Shown here piece after piece: positions 1-10,178 of a stretch of DNA of 64,000 nt; positions within the stretch are counted from its first letter, which is position 1, and each line of letters opens with the position of its first letter. A model generated the notes under the pieces. The model saw only the letters and a list, made by a program, of their open reading frames with translations, did not search any database and was not told the origin of the DNA. Where the stretch lies: the NCBI GenBank assembly GCA_029959085.1, contig JARWIR010000012.1:24844590-24908589 (forward strand), in the 5' to 3' direction. Source of the DNA: Nemophila menziesii (lineage: Eukaryota; Streptophyta; Magnoliopsida; Boraginales; Hydrophyllaceae). A program made the translations under genes and the position numbers.

Positions 1-1329
1 TTAATATACACCTACACTTATCATGCAAAATCAAATACAAAACAATATCAATTCAAAATTAATTTCACAATGCTAGAAGGTTACGCTTATTACTTATCTC
101 AAGATGGTGGCTATAGGGTGTTCCTCGATCCTTACTTGTGTTGAATGTTCCACTTAGAATAATCCCTATTAACTCACTGTGCATCTAGGAATCACGAGGT
201 CTTTACGGTTTTAGCATAGGCTGAAGGACGGTATGGTATGTATATTTGGTAAATTTGAAGTGAGCTTTTGGCTCTCTCCTCACTTACCATCAACAACTGT
301 CCAAGAGCTTGAGTTTACACTCGAATAACGTTCTCACTCAGCCCAATTGACGCGCTTAATTAGCGTCCCCAAATTAACCCAATAAGCACTAAGGATGACT
401 CACATAAAAATTTCCACTTTGCCGGTCCGAATATATAATCTTTTCAAATCATTCGTTTTTTCTTTTCTTATAGCTATGACTCTCTTTATGATGTTGAGAT
501 ATCATGCTATTTTTCATTGTTATGCCTATTCATAACTTGAGCTCAAAGCTTCTTTTCCATTCACTATTACCCCGGCAAAGGGTTACAATACCATAAACCT
601 GTGAATCATCATCATGTAAAGCACAAAGCATCATTGATAAGCTCAAAAATCCCAACCCAATATAAATTCCCATATAGTGGACCCACCACCCCAAACTCAA
701 GCTCAAGACAGGAAGTCTCAGGATCGTGATTCAAGTGCGGGTCATATGGTCATGCCTAATAATCTAAAGGGAAATTGGCTTATAATGTGGCGACAAAAGA
801 AAGGCTTAAAGGCTAAAAATTTGTCTAAGAAGGATAAAATTAATTCAGGGATAGACAGCTAAAAAGGATTCAAAGGGCTAACAAAGAACTGCCTCTATCA
901 TTTTCCTATCTACACAACTCGTCTCTAGTTCATACCTAAGTGGGTTCTCTACTCATTTAGATCTCACGTTCTACAAACCACCTATTATCCTTAAGCACAA
1001 GTTTACTTCTTTTGCATTGTTCATTAATTCTCCCTATCAATTATCTCATGTTTGCATGCAATCAAAGTTCAGTTTATACTAACTCCTAAAGTCAACTATT
1101 TTCTATCATTAATTCATGAAAAGCATGCTTGATGGGGGCATTTAAAAGTCTCTACAGTCACGCAACCCTAAGATTAATTTTATTAAAGGCATGTAAATCA
1201 CAAAAAAAATTGGGATGAGGCAACGAACCCCACCCCAAACTCAAAAGTGAGTCGTGTCCCCACGATTCGAAAAAGACTCAATAAAGCAATAAAATTAAAC
1301 TAAACTACCTAACTAGTGTCTACCATCAA
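1..1329 (-). other. 3' non-coding region of the Athila-like element
   Basis: No convincing ORF was found. Parts of it (for example CCCAAACTCAAG near 690 and GCGGGTCATATG near 738) recur in the same order at 42013-42080 in the pol-less relative, showing that both regions are the 3' internal part of related elements. Short AC-rich and AT-rich runs are the only other structure. Confidence 0.65.
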
Positions 1330-1785
1330 TTAAGAAGAAGAAGAATTAGAACGGGGTACCTGGCCATGAAGATCCATAGTGTCCTCCTCCAAAGGGGGAG
1401 TATAATTATCAATATCCATGAATAAAGTTACCTCTTCCAGTGTTGACTTAATCTGTGTAATTTCCTTCCAAAGTGCTCCGATGTCTAATCGTAAAAGTTC
1501 GAACTCTTGTTGCAAATTGTGAGCCCATGGAGGAATTCCAGAATCAGTTTGAGAAGAAGAAGAACCTTGAACTTGAAATTGTAGCTTGTCTTCAGGCTTT
1601 GATGATACCCTCATCCTTGCTGTTAATTTCCCGTGTTGTGGTGGTGCAGGTGCCTTCTCTTGTGTTTCTTCAGTAGGCTCATCAAGATTGATGGCCTTTT
1701 CAATTGTGGAACCAGGCAAACTCTTGTTCTTCCCTAGGATACAACACCTTCTCTTATAATCCAAAGCATCTGGTCTGTTTGTCAT
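1330..1785 (-). CDS. Small third ORF downstream of gag-pol (151 aa), function unknown
   Basis: This ORF lies in the 3' part of the element, where Athila elements often carry an extra, sometimes envelope-like, ORF. The product has a basic N terminus, a proline-rich stretch, a Ser/Gln-rich stretch, a possible coiled-coil helix in its second half (LLRLDIGALWKEI near residue 97) and a serine-rich tail. I see no signal peptide or transmembrane segment, so I do not call it an envelope. The ATG has A at -3 and is preceded by what looks like a separate promoter: a TATA box about 260 bp upstream, a long C/A-rich leader and a strong hairpin 15 nt before the ATG. I do not recognise the protein family. 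It could be a captured fragment or a lineage-specific accessory protein. Confidence 0.55.
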   Translation of the reverse strand: MTNRPDALDYKRRCCILGKNKSLPGSTIEKAINLDEPTEETQEKAPAPPQHGKLTARMRVSSKPEDKLQFQVQGSSSSQTDSGIPPWAHNLQQEFELLRLDIGALWKEITQIKSTLEEVTLFMDIDNYTPPLEEDTMDLHGQVPRSNSSSS

Positions 1786-1800
1786 GGTTGAATTGACCCC

Positions 1801-1860
1801 AAACTCAAGTTTATACCAAGGATAGAATAAAGTTAAGAAAACTTGGTATAACTTGAGTTT
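1801..1860 (-). other. Strong hairpin in the leader of the third ORF
   Basis: The two arms, AAACTCAAGTTTATACCAAG (1801-1820) and its near-exact inverted copy (1842-1860), pair over about 19 bp with one bulged base and a 21-nt loop. On the minus strand the structure ends about 15 nt before the ATG at 1785. Confidence 0.75.
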
Positions 1861-2041
1861 CTTGCTTGGATTAGATGAAGGAAGTTGTTTTCTTGATGAA
1901 TCTTGGAAGAACTCTTGAAAGCTTGATGATCTTGATTGTGTTTAATGGTGAATTTGATGTAGAGGATGTGTTTATGGAGGATGGAGGAGAGATTTGATGA
2001 TGTTAATGGGTTTGTTGTAGAGGTTTAATCAAGCTTCAAGG

Positions 2042-2053
2042 TGTTTTTATAGG
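2042..2053 (-). promoter_or_regulatory. Putative internal TATA box for the third ORF
   Basis: The minus strand reads CTATAAAAAC, a good plant TATA box. It is followed by about 240 nt of C/A- and CT-rich, ATG-poor leader ending at the ATG of the 151-aa ORF. Position and leader composition look like a Pol II core promoter inside the retroelement. Use in vivo is inference. Confidence 0.45.
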
Positions 2054-2129
2054 GTTGGGAGCTGGAAAATTCGTGTGGAAGAGGCTAGGGTTTATCTCCT
2101 AAAGGTTAGAAGTTGACTGGGCTTCGAAT

Positions 2130-2520
2130 TCTTCACAAACCGCCAGTCCGCGGTGCATCCCTGCGGTGCAGGGGGTAGTCCGCGGGGGTAGTCCGCGCGC
2201 AACAGCTATTGATTTTTTTCGCTTCTGTCTTGACCCCGAGCTAGCACCCCGTGGTACGGGTTTTTGCCCTGCGGTGTAGGGGTGCGGTGCATGGGGTAGT
2301 CCGCACATACTCCGTCAAAAAACCCGCGGTACACAACCCGTGGTACGGGTTTTTGAGGCGCGGTATAGGGCGCGGTGCACCGCGGCTATCAGCTTCATTT
2401 TTTTTCTTGCTTCTGGATAAAACCCGTGGTACAGACCCGTGGTACGGGTTTTTTTGGGGCGCGGTACATCCCTACGGTATAGGGGGTACACCGCGGGGGT
2501 AGTCCGCGCCAGCCTTGAAT
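2130..2520. repeat. GC-rich palindromic repeat block in the 3' untranslated part of the Athila-like element
   Basis: An imperfect array of short GC-rich motifs stands out from its AT-rich surroundings. The core AACCCGTGGTACGGGTT is itself nearly palindromic and recurs at about 2246, 2336 and 2431. It is interspersed with GGGGTAGTCCGCG (about 2166, 2185, 2294, 2486, 2499) and CGCGGTGCA-type motifs. The block lies between gag-pol and the third ORF, a known hypervariable zone in Athila/Tat elements. Confidence 0.8.
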
Positions 2521-2726
2521 TCTTCACAAAAATTTTCCTAGCTTCCCAAACTCGATTCCTGCACCATTAACACAATACCCTTCTCATTTCTTTAAAAGTA
2601 GACACTAAAACTTGACACTAACTTAGAATTATACACTAGGAATTGAAAAACTGAAAGCAATAAACTAATATACAATGAAATGGCTTTTGTTTAACGTCGT
2701 TAAGCTCGACGGGTTACCTCTCGCAT

Positions 2727-5700
2727 CTATTCAGCCTCAAGGAGGTACATGACCTCCCCCGGATGTGGATCAATTCTGCGATTGGTATCCTCGCCTACAT
2801 GGTACAGTTTTAGACGATGCCCATTCACCATGAAGGTGCGTTGCTCGTCTGGATTCTCGATCTCTATCGCTCCATGAGGCGTAACCTTGGTCACCACGAA
2901 CGGACCAGACCACTTTGATCTCAACTTGCCCGGATAGTTGCTGAACTTGGAGTTATATTTGAGGACCATCTGTCCCACTTTGAATTTCTTCTCACGAATC
3001 CGATTGTCATGCCATCTCTTCGTTTTTTCTTTGTAAAGCTTGGCATTCTCATAGGCATGAAATCGAAACTCGTCAAGTTCATTCAACTTCATCATACGAT
3101 TCTCCGCAGCTAAGGTTAGATCCATATTCATCTCCGCAATTGCCCAATAGGCACCCATTTCAAGCTCAAGAGGTAAGTGACAAGCCTTACCATACACAAT
3201 ACGATACGGAGATGCACCCACAGGCGTCTTGAACGCAGTACGATATGCCCACAACGCATCATCTAATTTCATTGACCAATCCTTGCGTGTGGAACCAACT
3301 GTCTTCTCAAGAATGGATTTGATCTCTCGATTAGAGACCTCAGCTTGACCATTGGCTTGTGGATGATACGCGGTAGATACACGATGTCTCACATCATACT
3401 TCTCTAGAACTTTCTTCAGATATTTGTTCACAAAGTGTGAACCTCCATCACTGATTATAACTCGAGGTGTACCATGTCTAGTGAAGATGTGTGACTTCAA
3501 GAATTTAATCACTACTCGCGAATCGTTAGTTGGTAGAGCTACAGACTCTACCCATTTAGACACGTAATCAACAGCTAGTAGGATGTACAGGTTTCCGTTA
3601 GAAGGCACAAAAGGACCCATGAAATCAATACCCCATACATCGAATATCTCAACTTCCAAAACATTATTACGCGGCATCTCATCTCTCTTAGATATATTAC
3701 CAGTAAACTGGCATCTGTGACATTTCTTGACATACTCATGACAATCCTTATGTAAAGTGGGCCAATAAAAACCGGATTGTAGTACCTTTGCAGCTGTACG
3801 GTCTCCTTTGAAGTGCCCTCCGTATGGTGAATCATGACAACCCATAATAATGGATAGAATATCTTTATCTGGGATGCATCTCCTCACCATCTGATCACTG
3901 CATACTTTGTAGAGGAAAGGATCCTCCCAAAAGAACTGTTTAGCACGGTGGGCTAGTCTCTTTTTCTCTTGTGAAGTAGCTCCTTGAGGAAAAGAACCAC
4001 TCACAATAAGATTTGCAATATCCGCATACCAAGGAGTTTCTAATGAATAAACTGAAAACAAACTCTCGTCAGGAAACTCTTCTCTAACCAACTCAGGCCC
4101 TCCATTAGATTCAGAACCTTCAAGACGTGACAAATGATCAGCAACCTGATTATCACAACCCTTTCGATCCCGAATCTCTAAATCAAACTCTTGCAACAGT
4201 AAAACCCATCTAATCAACCTCGGCTTCGCATCTTTCTTCTCCATAAGGTATTTAATCGCAGAATGGTCAGTAAAAACAACAACTTTCGCCCCAAGAAGAT
4301 AGGAACGAAATTTGTCGAATGCATATACTACTGCTAGTAACTCTTTTTCAGTTACGGTATAATTCACTTGAGCACTTGTAAAGACCTTACTAGCATAGTA
4401 GATGGAATGAAATACCTTATCTTTTCGTTGTCCCAGAACAGCACCCATTGCAAGATCACTAGCATCACACATAACTTCAAACGGAATCTTCCAGTCAGGA
4501 GGTAATACAATAGGTGCAGAAATAAGCTTCTCCTTAATCTCGTTGAATGCCTTTATGCAAGCTTCATCAAAAAGGAATTTGGTGTCCTTCTCAAGTAAGT
4601 TGCACAACGGCTTAGAGATTTTGGAGAAGTCCTTGATAAAACGTCGGTAAAAACCAGCATGACCCAAAAAGCTTCTTACTCCTTTTACAGAAATAGGAGG
4701 GGGTAGAGTCTTGATTACCTCAATCTTCGCACGATCAACTTCCAAACCAGCACTTGAAACCTTGTGACCCAACACTATACCCTCTCGAACCATAAAATGA
4801 CACTTCTCCCAGTTCAAAACCAAGTCAGTCTCCTTGCATCTAATCAAAACCTTCTCCAAGTTCCGTAAACACTCCTCAAAGTTATCACCAAACACAGAAA
4901 AGTCATCCATAAATACCTCAAGGAAGTCATCAATCATGTCCCAGAAAATTGCCATCATACATCTTTGAAAAGTAGCGGGTGCATTACATAATCCAAATGG
5001 CATCCTTCGGAAGGCAAAGGTACCGAAAGGACATGTAAAGGTTGTCTTGTGTTGGTCTTTTGGATCTACATAAATCTGATTGTAACCTGAATATCCATCC
5101 AAAAAGCAATAATATTCTCTACCAGCTAGCTTGTCTAACATCTGATCAATAAACGGAAGAGGGAAGTGATCTTTTCTGGTGGCCTTGTTCAACTTCCGAT
5201 AATCCATACACACTCTCCAACCAACAACGGTCCTTGAGGGAATGGCTTCATTTTGCTCGTTCAAGATGGTAGTAATTCCACCCTTCTTTGGTACGCATTG
5301 AACTGGACTCACCCATTCGCTGCTAGCTATGGGATAAATGATTCCCGCATCTAGCAGCTTGATAACCTCTTTCTTCACTACTTCCTTCATAGCTGGCATC
5401 AATCTTCTTTGTCCTTCAACTGAGCGCGCGGTTTCATCGTCTAGAATGATTTTGTGTTGGCAATAGGAAGGACTAATACCTTTGATGTCAGCAATAGTCC
5501 AACCAATCGCCTCTTTGTTAGCTCTTAGTATGCGCAACAGTTTGTCTTCTTGAGGACCTGTTAAAGTAGCTGAAACAATAACAGGTAAAGTGTTGTTAGT
5601 ACCTAAATACGCATACCTCAAGTGTGATGGAAGCGGCTTTTCTTCTAGTTGTGGGGGAGATTCGATAGATGGTTTCTTTTTAGATACTATCTCCCCAGGC

Positions 5701-8273
5701 TCTCGGAATGGCTCATAGGCGAGATGCCTATGTTTCATTATCCCGGAATTCAAAGCAGCTACAGTCTCGGTCAGTTCTTCCATCAATTCCGGTAAGTCAA
5801 GTGTTAGGGCTGCTCGCAAGATATCATTAAAATTCATACAGTCAAACGTTTCTTGCGTAGCTAAATCAAGTATATCCATGCGGAAACACTCTTCAGGAAT
5901 ATCTGGAAACTTCATGGCCCTAAACACGTTGAACTTTACCGTCTCGTCTTGGATTCGCATAGTTAATTCGCCGTTTTCTACATCAATAACAGTACGCCCC
6001 GTGGCTAGGAATGGTCGACCCAAGATGATGGGGACATTCCTATCCGCGTCGTATTCAAGAATAACGAAATCAACTGGAAAGATTAGCGTACCTGCCTTGA
6101 CGAGGACATCTTCAATTCGTCCCTCTGGATGAGCGAGGGATCTATCAGCCATCTGTAGGATCATGGAAGTTGGTCTAGCGTTTCCTATCTTCAATTTTTC
6201 GAAAATTGACTTGGGCATCAAATTGATACTCGCACCCAAATCACACAAAGCTTTTCCTTGCCACTCATTACCAATAGAAATAGGAATCGTGAAACTCCCA
6301 GGATCAAGTAGTTTAGGTGGCAACTTACTTTGGCATATAGCGCTGCATTCTTCTGGTAATCCTATCATCTCATTCTCACGGTATGGTCTCTTGTTGGTAA
6401 TGGCTCTTTTCAGGAATTTAACGTATTTCGGAACATCGCGTATAGCATCTAAGAACGGAACGTTAATATTGAGGCCACGTACCATATTCAAGAACTTCTG
6501 ATATTCGGCCATGTCTCCTTTCTTCTGAACTCTTGAGGGAAAAGGTGGAGGAGGACGGGTTTCTGTAACATCTTTGGATTTTGGCTTCTCTGGAATCTTC
6601 TCCACTTCCACTATTTCGGGTTCATCTTCTTTTTCTTCCACCTCTTTTGCCGGTTTCTCCTTCACAGTTGTTTCTTTTTCTTTCATAACGGGAAAAGGAG
6701 GTGGAGCGAGCTTCTTACCACTTCGAAGTGTTACTGCATTACATTCATATGGTTTGGGTTCCTCAGTATCACTAGGAAGTTGCCCTTGTGGACGCTGACT
6801 CAGTTGTTTGCTAATTTGACTTAGCTGATTCTGGACTATCTTCATATTTGCTTCGACTGCATTTTGACGTTCCGTAGCTTGTGTCTGAAGAGCAATTAAA
6901 CTGTCCACTGTTTTCTGAAGGGTAACTACTCCTTCTTGTGGATGGGCAGGTAAGGCTTTCTGGTTTAAAGTTTCATCATAGGTGTCCTGGGGAGCTTGCC
7001 TTTGCACATAATTACCCTGATTCTGTCCTCCTTGATAATTGTTGTGTGGTCTTGGATTGTAGTTGTTACCTTGGGGACGCGGCTGATATGCGTATGTAGG
7101 ATTGGCTGCCCCATTAGGATTTGAGTATTGAAACCCAGGATGGTTTCTGTTAGGCTGATATCCATTACCACTTGAATTGAAGTTACCTCTATTGGACATA
7201 AACATCACGGATTCTTGGTTATTCGGACAGCTTTCCTCATCATGATCATCTACTCTGCAAATTGAACACATATAAACCTCTTGTGTAGCTTGCACAGCTA
7301 TTTTCTTACCCGAAAACCCTTCTTTTATAGCTAAAGTAAGCTGCTTCAATTGTTGTTCTATAGTACTCTGAATCTTATTCTCAAGCGTAGCAAACTTTTC
7401 TTCCATATCAACTTTGTTCACTCCTTTAACCGGTGTTCTTACTGAATTCCACCCTACTTCATTCTTGACTGTTCTTTCCAAGATAATTTTAGCGTGAGCG
7501 GGTTGAACTTGAAGAAAACCTGCACCACATAGCGTATCCAATTTCTCTCTCGAAGTTCCATCAAGGCCTCTATAGAAGATTTTCAGCTGTTGTTGTTCTG
7601 ACAAGCCATGAGTGGGAACTTTACGTAAACACATCTGAAATCTTGTCCAACTCTTACCCACAGTTTCATCATATTCTTGACGGAAATGCGTCAAGTCTAA
7701 TTCAGCATCTAATCTCATGTTACTTGGGTAATACCTGTCAAAGAAAGCAGTCTCTAATTGGTCCCAGTTGGTTATCTTCGTAGGATCTTGCGTATCGTGC
7801 CATTCACTCGCTCCCTCAGTCACAAAAAATTTAAATGCAGCAAAATACATCTGTTCTCTTGAGACTCCTTGTGTGATATAAGAATCACATATTTGTTTAA
7901 ACTTCTGTACTGCTCTAAGAGGATCTTCTAATGGTCTTCCACGAAAATTGCCGAAATTTTGGAATTGAGCTAACATTCCTGAATCTGGACGGAATCGGGG
8001 AACATTAATATCTGGAGCACCTACTCCTATAGCAGGAGCACGGAATGGAACTTCTGGTGGGCCATTAGTAAACCACGGATCTTGATTCTGAGCAACAGGA
8101 GCAGCTGGAGGGTTGAGTTGATTTCCAACTTGACGATTGTCAACTGGGTCTTCGGCCATTGTTTCTCTTGCTAATTGTTCCTCTAACTCTTTTGCTTTAG
8201 CGTTTCTCTTTCTTTTGTTTGCTTCACGAACTAGGCTTTCGGGGTCTGCAAGAATCACAATATCTTCACGCAT
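2727..8273 (-). CDS. Gag-Pol polyprotein of Athila-like Ty3/gypsy retrotransposon (1848 aa)
   Basis: One uninterrupted frame encodes all enzymes for reverse transcription and integration. In order: a gag capsid-like region at residues about 100-250; a CCHC zinc knuckle with C336, C339, H344 and C349; a Gln/Asn-rich linker and a Pro/Glu/Lys-rich segment (about 360-590); an aspartic protease with DLGAS at 678-682; reverse transcriptase with YRKLNKA near 1025 and FMDD at 1121-1124; RNase H beginning at the CDAS motif near 1269; and integrase. The integrase has an HHCC finger (H1480, H1487, C1518, C1521) and a catalytic triad D1550, D1609, E1645 with the D-58-D-35-E spacing expected of the family. 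No stop or frameshift separates gag from pol. The start is the first ATG, about 120 bp inside the primer-binding site. All key residues are present, so the enzymes look intact, which suggests a fairly recent insertion. Confidence 0.93.
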   Translation of the reverse strand: MREDIVILADPESLVREANKRKRNAKAKELEEQLARETMAEDPVDNRQVGNQLNPPAAPVAQNQDPWFTNGPPEVPFRAPAIGVGAPDINVPRFRPDSGMLAQFQNFGNFRGRPLEDPLRAVQKFKQICDSYITQGVSREQMYFAAFKFFVTEGASEWHDTQDPTKITNWDQLETAFFDRYYPSNMRLDAELDLTHFRQEYDETVGKSWTRFQMCLRKVPTHGLSEQQQLKIFYRGLDGTSREKLDTLCGAGFLQVQPAHAKIILERTVKNEVGWNSVRTPVKGVNKVDMEEKFATLENKIQSTIEQQLKQLTLAIKEGFSGKKIAVQATQEVYMCSICRVDDHDEESCPNNQESVMFMSNRGNFNSSGNGYQPNRNHPGFQYSNPNGAANPTYAYQPRPQGNNYNPRPHNNYQGGQNQGNYVQRQAPQDTYDETLNQKALPAHPQEGVVTLQKTVDSLIALQTQATERQNAVEANMKIVQNQLSQISKQLSQRPQGQLPSDTEEPKPYECNAVTLRSGKKLAPPPFPVMKEKETTVKEKPAKEVEEKEDEPEIVEVEKIPEKPKSKDVTETRPPPPFPSRVQKKGDMAEYQKFLNMVRGLNINVPFLDAIRDVPKYVKFLKRAITNKRPYRENEMIGLPEECSAICQSKLPPKLLDPGSFTIPISIGNEWQGKALCDLGASINLMPKSIFEKLKIGNARPTSMILQMADRSLAHPEGRIEDVLVKAGTLIFPVDFVILEYDADRNVPIILGRPFLATGRTVIDVENGELTMRIQDETVKFNVFRAMKFPDIPEECFRMDILDLATQETFDCMNFNDILRAALTLDLPELMEELTETVAALNSGIMKHRHLAYEPFREPGEIVSKKKPSIESPPQLEEKPLPSHLRYAYLGTNNTLPVIVSATLTGPQEDKLLRILRANKEAIGWTIADIKGISPSYCQHKIILDDETARSVEGQRRLMPAMKEVVKKEVIKLLDAGIIYPIASSEWVSPVQCVPKKGGITTILNEQNEAIPSRTVVGWRVCMDYRKLNKATRKDHFPLPFIDQMLDKLAGREYYCFLDGYSGYNQIYVDPKDQHKTTFTCPFGTFAFRRMPFGLCNAPATFQRCMMAIFWDMIDDFLEVFMDDFSVFGDNFEECLRNLEKVLIRCKETDLVLNWEKCHFMVREGIVLGHKVSSAGLEVDRAKIEVIKTLPPPISVKGVRSFLGHAGFYRRFIKDFSKISKPLCNLLEKDTKFLFDEACIKAFNEIKEKLISAPIVLPPDWKIPFEVMCDASDLAMGAVLGQRKDKVFHSIYYASKVFTSAQVNYTVTEKELLAVVYAFDKFRSYLLGAKVVVFTDHSAIKYLMEKKDAKPRLIRWVLLLQEFDLEIRDRKGCDNQVADHLSRLEGSESNGGPELVREEFPDESLFSVYSLETPWYADIANLIVSGSFPQGATSQEKKRLAHRAKQFFWEDPFLYKVCSDQMVRRCIPDKDILSIIMGCHDSPYGGHFKGDRTAAKVLQSGFYWPTLHKDCHEYVKKCHRCQFTGNISKRDEMPRNNVLEVEIFDVWGIDFMGPFVPSNGNLYILLAVDYVSKWVESVALPTNDSRVVIKFLKSHIFTRHGTPRVIISDGGSHFVNKYLKKVLEKYDVRHRVSTAYHPQANGQAEVSNREIKSILEKTVGSTRKDWSMKLDDALWAYRTAFKTPVGASPYRIVYGKACHLPLELEMGAYWAIAEMNMDLTLAAENRMMKLNELDEFRFHAYENAKLYKEKTKRWHDNRIREKKFKVGQMVLKYNSKFSNYPGKLRSKWSGPFVVTKVTPHGAIEIENPDEQRTFMVNGHRLKLYHVGEDTNRRIDPHPGEVMYLLEAE

Positions 8274-8394
8274 AAACCAAAACCTGTAAACCTGAGAAAG
8301 AAAGAAAACCCAAAGCGTAAAACTGAAAAATAAAACTAAAACTAAACTAACAATTAAAAAACTAAGAGATTAACACCGGGGTCACACGCTACCG

Positions 8395-8412
8395 TCCCCG
8401 GCAGCGGCGCCA
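8395..8412 (-). other. Primer-binding site (tRNA-Asp type)
   Basis: The minus strand reads TGGCGCCGCTGCCGGGGA, which differs by one base from the complement of a plant tRNA-Asp 3' end as I know it. It sits 6 bp inside the LTR boundary, where minus-strand DNA synthesis is primed. Confidence 0.85.
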
Positions 8413-8418
8413 AAAACT

Positions 8419-10178
8419 TGGTGGGTCCTGGGGTGTTATAAAATAAAGTGCAAAATAGAGGAACCACTTAACCGCAAGTGTACGGTTGTCCCAAGTAATA
8501 TATGATAATCAAGTTCGTTCTCAGGGACGGATTAGGTTCAACCCAAATATTAATCAGATAGTAGAGATAATTGTTAAACAGAAAAGAAAAGATAATAATT
8601 TTTGTTTGGTTTTTGTAAATTAAAAGATGCAAATAAAATAAAGACTAAATTAAATAAACAGAAAGGAAATAACGCAAATAAAAGACTAACTTCAGATAAG
8701 AGAGATATACTTGATCCTCGCAAGGGAATCTACTTAATCAATGTAATCTATGCTATGTTTAAGGGTAGAATTGGAATTATAATATTAGTCGGGACTCTAA
8801 TATCTCCTAGCCCCCTGTCGGGTGGACCTAGAAGCTATCCTAAAGGATCATAAACACCTGTATGGTCGAATATGGCTTTTCGGATGATATGCATTTACCT
8901 CTTTGGCTATGTAACTAGTTAAGCCTGTCGGTCAATAACGGACATTACACGGGTATTACCTAGATCTGTATTCAAACCCCCCTGTCGGATGATCCATACG
9001 CCACTATATGGAATAGCCCAAATACTAACAGCTAATTCTAGTTGTTCCTAAAAGAATTAGTAATGAAACAAAGTAATATCCAATACCTAAAACTCAATTC
9101 AATTTAAATCTAACAATCCCAAATTCAAAACATAGAAAACATTAATTAAGGTTCATCCCTCTTATGCGATTCTCAAGTATAAAGAAATTTAGCTCATGAT
9201 GAAATTAAAAACTAACATTAAATAAAAGGAATTCATGTTCAAATACAAAAGATAAATGAAAAACCTAAAGGGTAGAATGACTATGGATGGAAGAACAGGA
9301 TTCCTCCAGCTTCTAGCTTCTTCTCTCCTTCGTGCTCTGACTTGAAAACCTTAAGCCTCTTGTATATTCTCTGAAGTGTGTGAAAGTAGGAGGTTAAGGG
9401 GTGTATTTATAGGTGTTGGAGGAGTCTAGGTCGAATTTTGCTTGGAGTGGAAGACAAGTCAAAGACTCTCAAATTCGTAGCTCTAAATTCTAGGAAAGGT
9501 AAGATTTGCTGCTGATTTGATTTGATCATATCTTTTTCAATACTTATCCGTTTGAGAAGTTCCAATATATGAAACTGCTTGTCTTGGAAAGCTCTTTCTA
9601 TTGGTGCAGACCATTCGTCCAGAATCCATGTCAATCTTTTATTATGATTTAATTCCTAAAACGTGGCTGGATTTCAGATTTCAAAAGGCAGCTTTATCTT
9701 TTCCTCCTTTAAATAAATCTTTACCAAATCTTCTTATTTCCATGTAAATCTTCTTTCCTTTCATCTTTATCTTGACTTGGCCTCTAAGTAATTACCATTT
9801 ATCTTTAAAAGCTTCACATTAAATAAATAATTAAACCGCATATGCTTAAAAAGAATAAATCAATAAATCAAGAAATCAAAATAGGAAAGTGTACTCTAAA
9901 AATAGAAACTCGACTCAAAATCATTTCCTAACACTCTAAAATACACTAAGACTTTATTCTCACTTTTTCTCCTTGGATTGGTCTTTCAAGAACCTATTAA
10001 CTTTGCATTAAAACAGTCAAATTTATGCACAAAAGCTCAGATTCTGCAAATAGTTAATTTCCAAGGGGAGAAAGTGCAATATGATCAATTAGGCCTAAAA
10101 GTCTAACAAACAAGTCATTTATTCACCTAAAAGGATGTCTCCAAAGGGCTAATAATTAGAACAAATCGGGAGACATCA
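8419..10178 (-). repeat. 5' LTR of the Athila-like element (1760 bp)
   Basis: It begins TGATGTCTCCCG (minus strand, at 10178) and ends with CCACCA at 8419, next to the primer-binding site. The first 50 nt can form a hairpin because TGATGTCTCC is repeated in inverted form. A TATA box lies at 9404-9412. Three short GC-rich CCTGTCGG-type blocks lie at about 8814, 8926 and 8981. Near the inner end is a block (ACCGTACACTTGCGGTT) shared with the other Athila-like LTRs in the window. Confidence 0.88.
9404..9412 (-). promoter_or_regulatory. LTR TATA box
   Basis: CTATAAATA on the minus strand, about 770 nt into the LTR, is a consensus TATA box at a position that would separate U3 from R. Confidence 0.7.

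Larger units (their letters stand above)
1..10178 (-). mobile_element. Athila-like Ty3/gypsy LTR retrotransposon, truncated by the window start
   Basis: Read on the minus strand, the order is 5' LTR (10178-8419), primer-binding site (8412-8395), gag-pol (8273-2727), a GC-rich repeat block, a small third ORF (1785-1330) and a long 3' non-coding region reaching base 1. The order, the DLGAS protease motif, the absence of a chromodomain and the tRNA-Asp-type primer site fit the Athila/Tat branch of Ty3/gypsy. The 3' LTR and polypurine tract must lie left of the window, so the TSD cannot be tested. The element interrupts a minus-strand LINE at 10179. Assignment to Athila rather than a sister lineage is from motif recognition only. 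Confidence 0.9.

Noticed and set aside
1330..1785. Calling the third ORF an envelope gene
   Set aside because: No signal peptide, transmembrane segment or cysteine pattern is visible. Position alone does not justify the name.
5878..6798. Open frames on the plus strand opposite gag-pol
   Set aside because: Shadow frames of the well-supported minus-strand polyprotein, with no recognised motif.
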